From Alitta virens (taxonomy: Eukaryota > Annelida > Polychaeta > Phyllodocida > Nereididae), in assembly GCA_932294295.1 (NCBI GenBank), contig OW028580.1, positions 36,525,336 through 36,589,335 of the forward strand: a stretch of 64,000 bases of DNA, read 5' to 3'. Of this stretch, positions 57,592-64,000 are shown one piece after another. The stretch's first letter is position 1. Every line of letters begins with the position of its first letter. Made by a program: the position numbers and the translations under genes. Under the pieces are notes generated by a model. It ran no database searches. It saw only the letters and a program-made list of their open reading frames with translations, and was not told the origin of the DNA.

Positions 57592-60500
57592 TTAGTCACC
57601 CTCCAACATTACAACCTTAGTGATAGGTCTCACCAGTGTGGTAGACTGTGTCTTGACATGCACAGTTCTGACCAAACCATCACGTCCAAGCTTTACTTCT
57701 GTAACCAGTCCTAAAGGCCACAAATTTCTGGGTGTGTTTTTCTGCAAAACTAACACAATATCACCACATTTGACATTAGTTTGTTTGTGAACCCATTTTG
57801 AGCGTCTTTGAAGTTCTGGCAAGTACTCCTTAAGCCACCTTGCCCAGAACTGATTTGCCAGATGCTGTACATAACGCCAACGACGTCTGTACATATCACC
57901 AACACTGAAATCACCTGGAAATGGATCAGGACCGGATTTAAGAAGCAACAAGTGATTTGGCGTTAATGGAAACATGTCATCAGGCTGATCGCTCACCTTC
58001 GTTATTGGACGACTATTCACAATAGCCTCAGCTTCTACAAGCAAGGTTTGTAGTATTTCATCAGTCAATCTACAGTTTCTGGTGATCGCTGATAACACAC
58101 GTTTTACAACACCTATAAGCCTTTCCCAAATCCCATCCATGTGGGATGCATGGGGAGGATTGAAGTGCCACTCTATGTCACAACTAACACTGTATGAGTG
58201 AACACGACAAGCATCTAACTGACTCATGGACCTAGCAATCTCAGAATGACCCCCAACAAAGTTGGTACCATTATCACAAAAGACTTTCAGTGGAGTACCT
58301 CTCCTGGCCATAAATCTACAAAACCCATTCAAGAATGAATCGGTGTCCAAACTATGCAATTTATTGAGATGGACAGCTCGAGTTGTCAAACAAGTGAAGA
58401 TTATGCCATATCTCTTCACCTCAGACCTACCGTATTTTGTCAGAAACGGTCCAAAGCAATCAATGCCTGTGTATGAAAAGGGAGGTTTACCAGCCTCTAA
58501 CCTCTCTGGAGGCAGATCCGACATCAACTGTGTACATGTAACACCATACAACTTCTTACACGTAACACAAGCTCTCCTAAAAGTTTTGATGAGTGAACGT
58601 GCCCTAGTGACCCAAAACTTTGAGCGAAGGAGACTTAAAGTCCACTCAGTACCCAAATGTGCCACATTATGCAAATCCCTAACAAGCAGAACTGCTGCTG
58701 TATGCCTATGAGAGATAATCACAGGGTGCTTTACACCATTTGACAGGTCAACATGTGTAAGTCTGCCACCTACACATAAAACTCCATCAATATTCAGCAC
58801 AGGTAACAGATCTCTGATTGGACTCGTTTTAGGTAAAGTCTTACCAAGAGTGAGCTTACCAATCTCATCTCTGAATGACTGGCTCTGGATGTGTCTCAAC
58901 ACTGTCACTTCTGCTTGCCTGACTTCACAGACAGAGAGACCCTTGTCAAACTTCAACTGACCTTTACAATTCAGTACCTGACACAAACGTCGCCACCAAG
59001 CTACTGCACGTTTCAGTTTATGCCAACTTGAGTAATGTGACACAAGAACATCAATAGGATGATGATCAACCCTTGTATTACAAGTTACCTTGGCATTAGT
59101 CTTGACCTCTGGGTCATCATGAGACAACACTTCGTCAGCAAGTTGCACAGGCCACTCAGACTTGTAAATCTTGAGAAACTGGGGTCCCTGCAACCACTTT
59201 TTAACATTCATACTTTTAGGACTCTGGCCCCTGGTGATAAGATCAGCGGGGTTATCAGTTCCTGCAACATGAAACCATTGGGATGAGTTAGTGAGGCTTG
59301 TAATGATGCTGACCCTATTGGCAACAAATATGTGAAACCTGCTGGAGTCATTCTTAATGTACTTTAGTGTGATTTCACTATCAGTCCAGAAATATGACTC
59401 TACGATCATCAAGTTCAACTCATTTCTGAGTAAGTGATCAGCCTTGGCTGACAGAACTGCTGCTTGCAATTCTAATCTTGGAATAGTAATAGACTTAATG
59501 GGTGTTAACCTACTTCTACTCATCAACAATGCAGTGTGAATATGACCTTGTCTATCAATGCACCTAACATAGGAACAAGAACCATATGCAAATAGGCTGG
59601 CATCACTGAAGTGATGCAGCTGAATGACACTATTATCAAAAAAAGTAGGCTTGACACATCTTGGAATTCTAATCAAATCTAAATCACCAAGTGACTTTAG
59701 CCAAGTGTCCCACTTACGCTGTAAATCCAAGGGCACTGGAGTGTCCCAGTCCAACTTTAAAGGAGTAGCCTCTTGGAATATCATCCTACTAGTAACTAAC
59801 ACTGGACTTACCAGACCTAAAGGATCATACGTGGATGCAATCAGGCTGAGCATGCTACGTTTTGTGACAACATCACTAACCTTTACATCACCTTTGTAAT
59901 AGAACTCATCATTCATGACGTCCCAACTGATTCCTAGTGCTTTACTGTGTGACTCTTGACCAAATTCCTTCACTTCCTTGGCCCTATCTTCTACAGGTAT
60001 ACTAGACAAGACAGCCTCATTATTCGAAATGAATTTTGTGATTCTGAACCCACCTCTAGAAAGTGCTGCTTTAGTGCCAAATACCACTTGGAAGGCATCT
60101 GACTCCTCACAAACGGACTGCAAACAATCGTCAACATAAAAAGAATCAAAGATTGTTTTACAAACAATATCATCAATGTCATCATCATCTCTAACTACAA
60201 GGCGGAGAGCATAAGTTGAACTACATGCACACCACACACCACCGAATAAGTGAGATGTCATGCGGTATTGTACAGTATTACCAGATCTGTCTGGCCACAG
60301 AAATCTCAAAGCATCACGATCACAAGCTGGGATCTTGACCTGATTATACATCGACTCGATGTCTGCCATGATTGCCAAACTGTGTTGGCGAAATCTCAAT
60401 AAAACATTCAGTAATTTGTTATTAATATCAGGACCTTGGAAAGCCTTTTCATTCAATGACTCACCCATAAACTTGGAAGAGCAGTCAAACACGACCCGAA

Positions 60501-62466
60501 CTTTGTCAGGCTTCTTCTCAGTAATTACCGCCTGATGCGGCAAGTACCAAGTCTTCTCACTACTACACAGCTCATGATCTGGAACAATTTCAGCATAACC
60601 ACTGGCAACCATCTTATTTATCTCTTCATGATATCGTTCCATCAGACCGCGTTTATCAAGATTCTTGAGGAGTGACCTCAGTCTGGAATCAGCAACAACA
60701 TTTGGAAATGTAACATTTGGCTTCCATGGCACTGGAAGCTCATAATGCCCATCAACTAGTTTGCATTGTTCATCCCATAACCTAATCACACTTCTATCAT
60801 CATTTGACCAAGATAATTCTTCACTAAATACACCAGCGCCCTCTATGTCCCATAGTTTCTGAATGTTACCTTCAAGACTTGAAGCAGTTATGAAATGTGA
60901 CACTACGCTATTGCTCACAGGACCACCTACTGTAACAGGACCATTCAAAGACCACCCAAGGAGGGTCCTAACAGCAAACGGGTCTCCAGTATCACCTCTC
61001 CGGACCTCCAATGGAATAAGTGCCTCTGTGTGGTCTTGACCTATAAGAATGTCAACTGAATTGCCATTGTCAACACAAAGATCATTTAAGTGAGAATATG
61101 ATTGAATATCAACACTAGGAAGATTCACTGGTATGTCTTTGACAACATATACATTGGACAGAGTGATACATGATTCAGAACTTACAGATGTCAAGGTCAA
61201 GTTTACCATCTTTGATTGTTTATGTTGTGAAGTACCAATTGTATTGAGCATATAATCTACAACTTTACCATCGACACCTAAAACATTGATCAATCTCTCT
61301 GTACAGAAGCTACTGGTGGACGCATTATCAAGTAATGCACATGTTTCAGTTTTACTATTCACTACAACTTTAACTACAGGTACAATTACACTGGTATGAG
61401 TAACATTTGGATTGACAGTCTCAGTTTGATTAACCTTTACAGAACTAAGATTATCAAGTGATTTAGTAACAACTGGAGTTGAGACGTTGGATTTCTCATA
61501 AGATACATGCACAAACTTAGTATGCTTTAGCCCACAACCTGGGACACTGCACACTGAAGGTTTTCTACAGTTTATGGTAGTATGGTTGTCTAAGAGACAG
61601 TTCTCACATAACTTGTGTTTCCTGACTAACTGTAGCCTCTCGTAAGGTCTCATGCTCTTGAACTTGTCGCAGTAGAACAATCGATGAGTCTGGTCACAAG
61701 CTACACATGTAGACATCTTACGTTCAGTTGTAGTAGTAAACGACGTTGAAGTTTTAAGCTTGGACTTAAAGTCTGATGTTGGCTTAACAGAAGATCCCAC
61801 GGCACCATACACTGGATCAGATGCTTCATCGGCTTGCACAGTGATGAATTTCACAAACTCTGAGAAGTTTGGGTACACCTCCTTCGTCCTCTTGAACTCA
61901 AGTGCCTGTCGTTTCCACCTGTTGCGCAAATAAGGCTGAAGACGGTTGACAATCTCGACTATACTAGACTGTGTGTCGACTTCATGAAGTCTGTTCATGG
62001 ATGAGAGCATAGCTTTGCAATTGTTCAAGTCATCTGCTAGCTTCTGGAGATCTTCTGTTGATTTAACAGGCTTCCCAAACTTGACACTCTTGATGACATG
62101 ATCTGAGATGAGCAAGTTGTTACCAAATCTCCTCTCAAGTGTTTTGAGAGCCTCACAGTAGCCATCAGTTCCCAACAGGATACAAGGGCGAATGGATTCC
62201 TTGGCTCTGTCGGTTGTGTATTGTAGAAGTCTGGTCAACTTAACACTTGGCTCTAAGTTTGTCTTGTGAACATGTTCATTGAAGAGAGCCATAAAACTGT
62301 GATAATTCATGGGGTTCCCATCAAAATGTTCAATCTCGACCTTCGGCAGATTCATCATGGTGTAGAACTCAGCATGACTAACATCTGGCTTGTAGGACTC
62401 AGTGCGACTCACATCAGGTTCTGGCTTTGCAGGTATTACATCAGCAGAAGCCTTGACTCGAGCCAT
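57592..62466 (-). CDS. BEL/Pao gag-pol polyprotein
   Basis: An intact 1624-codon frame. Order: gag-like DUF1759 region (about 40-220, 'VEIEHFDGNPMNYHSF'); Cys/His-rich segment (254-320); aspartic protease (D380 in 'CALLDNASTS', where the usual D-S/T-G is D-N-A-S); Pao-type reverse transcriptase (D702 and YVDD at 777-780); RNase H (D955, E999, D1029, D1071); integrase with H2C2 zinc finger (H1266, H1270, C1300, C1303) and catalytic D1336, D1398, E1448; C-terminal DUF5641-like end (about 1525-1620). All catalytic residues except the altered protease triad are in place. The start at 62466 may not be the native one: the open frame extends to 62628, and an upstream ATG frame lies at 62741-62619. 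It replicates its own element and has no host role. Confidence 0.95.
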   Translation of the reverse strand: MARVKASADVIPAKPEPDVSRTESYKPDVSHAEFYTMMNLPKVEIEHFDGNPMNYHSFMALFNEHVHKTNLEPSVKLTRLLQYTTDRAKESIRPCILLGTDGYCEALKTLERRFGNNLLISDHVIKSVKFGKPVKSTEDLQKLADDLNNCKAMLSSMNRLHEVDTQSSIVEIVNRLQPYLRNRWKRQALEFKRTKEVYPNFSEFVKFITVQADEASDPVYGAVGSSVKPTSDFKSKLKTSTSFTTTTERKMSTCVACDQTHRLFYCDKFKSMRPYERLQLVRKHKLCENCLLDNHTTINCRKPSVCSVPGCGLKHTKFVHVSYEKSNVSTPVVTKSLDNLSSVKVNQTETVNPNVTHTSVIVPVVKVVVNSKTETCALLDNASTSSFCTERLINVLGVDGKVVDYMLNTIGTSQHKQSKMVNLTLTSVSSESCITLSNVYVVKDIPVNLPSVDIQSYSHLNDLCVDNGNSVDILIGQDHTEALIPLEVRRGDTGDPFAVRTLLGWSLNGPVTVGGPVSNSVVSHFITASSLEGNIQKLWDIEGAGVFSEELSWSNDDRSVIRLWDEQCKLVDGHYELPVPWKPNVTFPNVVADSRLRSLLKNLDKRGLMERYHEEINKMVASGYAEIVPDHELCSSEKTWYLPHQAVITEKKPDKVRVVFDCSSKFMGESLNEKAFQGPDINNKLLNVLLRFRQHSLAIMADIESMYNQVKIPACDRDALRFLWPDRSGNTVQYRMTSHLFGGVWCACSSTYALRLVVRDDDDIDDIVCKTIFDSFYVDDCLQSVCEESDAFQVVFGTKAALSRGGFRITKFISNNEAVLSSIPVEDRAKEVKEFGQESHSKALGISWDVMNDEFYYKGDVKVSDVVTKRSMLSLIASTYDPLGLVSPVLVTSRMIFQEATPLKLDWDTPVPLDLQRKWDTWLKSLGDLDLIRIPRCVKPTFFDNSVIQLHHFSDASLFAYGSCSYVRCIDRQGHIHTALLMSRSRLTPIKSITIPRLELQAAVLSAKADHLLRNELNLMIVESYFWTDSEITLKYIKNDSSRFHIFVANRVSIITSLTNSSQWFHVAGTDNPADLITRGQSPKSMNVKKWLQGPQFLKIYKSEWPVQLADEVLSHDDPEVKTNAKVTCNTRVDHHPIDVLVSHYSSWHKLKRAVAWWRRLCQVLNCKGQLKFDKGLSVCEVRQAEVTVLRHIQSQSFRDEIGKLTLGKTLPKTSPIRDLLPVLNIDGVLCVGGRLTHVDLSNGVKHPVIISHRHTAAVLLVRDLHNVAHLGTEWTLSLLRSKFWVTRARSLIKTFRRACVTCKKLYGVTCTQLMSDLPPERLEAGKPPFSYTGIDCFGPFLTKYGRSEVKRYGIIFTCLTTRAVHLNKLHSLDTDSFLNGFCRFMARRGTPLKVFCDNGTNFVGGHSEIARSMSQLDACRVHSYSVSCDIEWHFNPPHASHMDGIWERLIGVVKRVLSAITRNCRLTDEILQTLLVEAEAIVNSRPITKVSDQPDDMFPLTPNHLLLLKSGPDPFPGDFSVGDMYRRRWRYVQHLANQFWARWLKEYLPELQRRSKWVHKQTNVKCGDIVLVLQKNTPRNLWPLGLVTEVKLGRDGLVRTVHVKTQSTTLVRPITKVVMLEGD

Positions 62467-62618
62467 ACCTTTAAGCCACTTTTTGGCTGAAGTAAGAGTC
62501 TTGATGTAATTGTTCTGAACTTCAACAAAGTACTGATCACTCTGATCTATTTCAGCTTCTTCTATCAGAGTAGTGTGAATCTTTTCATGACATATTTCAA
62601 ATTCGTTAAACTTATCAG

Positions 62619-62741
62619 TCAGAGAAGCTTATCTTCTACTTGAGTTGCATCCTCTTCTGCAATGAACTTGTTGATGCTGTTGATTTCTTTGGTCACAGCA
62701 GACTTCTTCCCTGCACGAGTTCTCTTCTCCTCCTCATTCAT
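62619..62741 (-). pseudogene. Upstream gag-start frame separated by a frame change
   Basis: From ATG 62741 a 40-codon lysine/glutamate-rich frame ('MNEEEKRTRAGKKSA') ends at TGA 62619-62621. The main frame is open from 62628, overlapping it by about 10 nt. The peptide encoded between 62628 and 62466 ('DKFNEFEICHEKI') is helical and looks coding. So the native protein probably started at 62741, and either a small indel or a -1 frameshift site now separates the parts. Confidence 0.55.
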
Positions 62742-62773
62742 CTTGCTGTGTCTCTCTGTAATGTTGTTATTAC

Positions 62774-63732
62774 TGTTGATGCAGACACGACAAAATCCAC
62801 TCTTTTATTTACGCAGTTTATTCATAACAGGATAAACAGGTAATCTACAAAAAATGAAGGAGACAACCAATTAAACAAATACCCAAAGTGAATTACCCCC
62901 CCTTATAATTGCCATTAATTATTACATAACTGTATGCATAAGTATTGCAATCCTGAACTACAGGTAAAATTATAATAATTATAAACCATAGTTGAATTAA
63001 AAAGACAATAAATGCACATGACATAACTTTAGAAACATCCATATTAACTTCAAATTCAAATACTCAATATGCATAAAATATACAATGTTCAAATAATCAA
63101 ACTTTATAATTAGTCAATGCCCATATATTAAACTTACAACAACATGTGGGTTCTCTGGAGTGCTGCACCATCAATATGTGGGCTATGACATGACACAACT
63201 GTGACCTGAATAATATTAACTACATTATACCACTTGTCAAAATATTAAATGAATATACCATGAGATGAATATACCATGAGAAAAATCACTATATCAAAAC
63301 AATTAATCTGCAATCTATTTACAACATTACAGTATTAATAACATAGCAAATGATCCCTATAATGTACAACAAAAATGATAACATACCTCTGTTTGAGAAT
63401 TAATGACAAGTATTGAATACATGTGGGTGACTTGTTATCTTGACTGTTAACCTTTGAGTAATGGCTGATTTTCTTTTCCCTCCTGACAAGATTTTCCCAA
63501 TCTCCCCTGTACTTCCTGTACAATATAGGTCACTATTGTCATGCTAAATCTACATGCAACTTAGAGACAGCTAAGGGAACTGTGATAAACTACAACACTA
63601 TACCTGTCCCTGACACTAATCTCACAATGTCAGTTTATACTGTTGTGCTAAACACACAAACTATTACAAGTAATTAACATCAACAGAATACAATAAATAG
63701 GTCAAAATTAAATTACATTGGGAAATGTAACA
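62774..63732 (-). repeat. BEL/Pao 5' LTR
   Basis: 959 bp, same length as the partner LTR. In element orientation it contains the promoter and leads into the interior at 62773. The catac duplication follows at 63733-63737. Confidence 0.95.
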
Positions 63733-63737
63733 CATAC

Positions 63738-64000
63738 ATTACATATAAAAAGGACTATATACTACTGTATTTGCATTAATGAACTTCAAGACGAATCACT
63801 CAAACATTAAATAAGTGGCATAATTGGGTCAATGGCAAGATGTCAAATAAATTCTAGATATTATTAGGTTATGGAGGTCGTAGGATGCCCTTCCTGGCAT
63901 CATACGATATCCCCGATATCCCCTGTGGGTGTTGACATGGGTCGTTATAACCTCATGTCTAACACACAACCCCTCTTCGTACAAGTGACTACACTGTGAA
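63738..64000. other. Right flank without recognised features
   Basis: Non-coding. Only a short inverted motif (gatgcccttcctggcatc near 63892-63909) and gatatccccgatatcccc are notable. Confidence 0.4.

Larger units (their letters stand above)
56449..63737 (-). mobile_element. Complete BEL/Pao LTR retrotransposon
   Basis: Two 959-bp LTRs (56454-57412 and 62774-63732) flank a 5361-bp interior. The 5-bp duplication catac is present on both sides (56449-56453 and 63733-63737). In element orientation the LTRs start TGTTACATTTCCC and end CATCAACA. A polypurine tract (AAAGGGAGGGGAG) directly precedes the 3' LTR. I count five differences between the LTRs (about 0.5%), so the insertion is recent. The interior codes one long gag-pol frame on the minus strand. 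The primer-binding site next to 62773 has no obvious tRNA match by eye. Confidence 0.95.

Noticed and set aside
58262..62490. Plus-strand frames of 65-149 codons across the BEL interior
   Set aside because: They are antisense shadows of the polyprotein.

Overview
The window is animal (metazoan) nuclear DNA, not bacterial or organellar. The evidence is spliceosomal exons with consensus GT/AG borders, APE-type LINE fossils, tRNA-derived SINEs, a BEL/Pao LTR retrotransposon, a hAT-type MITE and very dense micro- and minisatellites (CTAT, 11-bp, 21-bp, about 67-bp and 142-bp families). The DNA is clearly AT-rich by eye. A corticotropin-releasing-hormone/DH44-type neuropeptide precursor, together with this repeat spectrum, suggests an invertebrate bilaterian, plausibly marine (echinoderm, hemichordate, cephalochordate or mollusc). 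The sequence alone does not fix the phylum.

Layout. 1-7 kb: LINE fossils (a long antisense CR1-like copy with esterase, endonuclease and RT pieces), a hAT MITE, and one good 36-codon coiled-coil exon at 6.5 kb. 7-12 kb: a second LINE fossil family, a TTGGCC-type dispersed repeat and a GGGTCCAT minisatellite. 12.6-14.3 kb: a foldback-like element whose inverted arms carry the same 21-bp satellite. 15-25 kb: SINEs with perfect target-site duplications and several 5'-truncated LINEs. 25.1-26.4 kb: an 11-bp satellite. 26.66-26.82 kb: a compact promoter (CRE-like site, CCAAT, TATA) followed by a donor site. 29.9-32.2 kb: an about 67-bp satellite. 32.5-35.8 kb: a 142-bp satellite split by a 2.05-kb TIR transposon with a clean TAA duplication. 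36.4-45.4 kb: a decayed antisense LINE plus a chain of exon-like segments on the minus strand. 44-53 kb: microsatellites and several inverted-repeat-bounded elements. 54.65-55.14 kb: the complete coding exon of the CRH-type precursor. 56.45-63.74 kb: a complete, young BEL/Pao element in minus orientation with an intact long polyprotein frame.

Host genes. The best supported is the CRH-type precursor. Its coding region lies in one exon that starts one base after a splice acceptor, so a separate 5' UTR exon is required. The promoter/donor unit at 26.8 kb is a candidate for it. If they belong together, the gene has the two-exon plan known from vertebrate CRH (non-coding exon 1, coding exon 2), with an about 27.8-kb intron packed with the satellites and transposons listed here. 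Most other open frames are transposon fossils or translations of tandem repeats.
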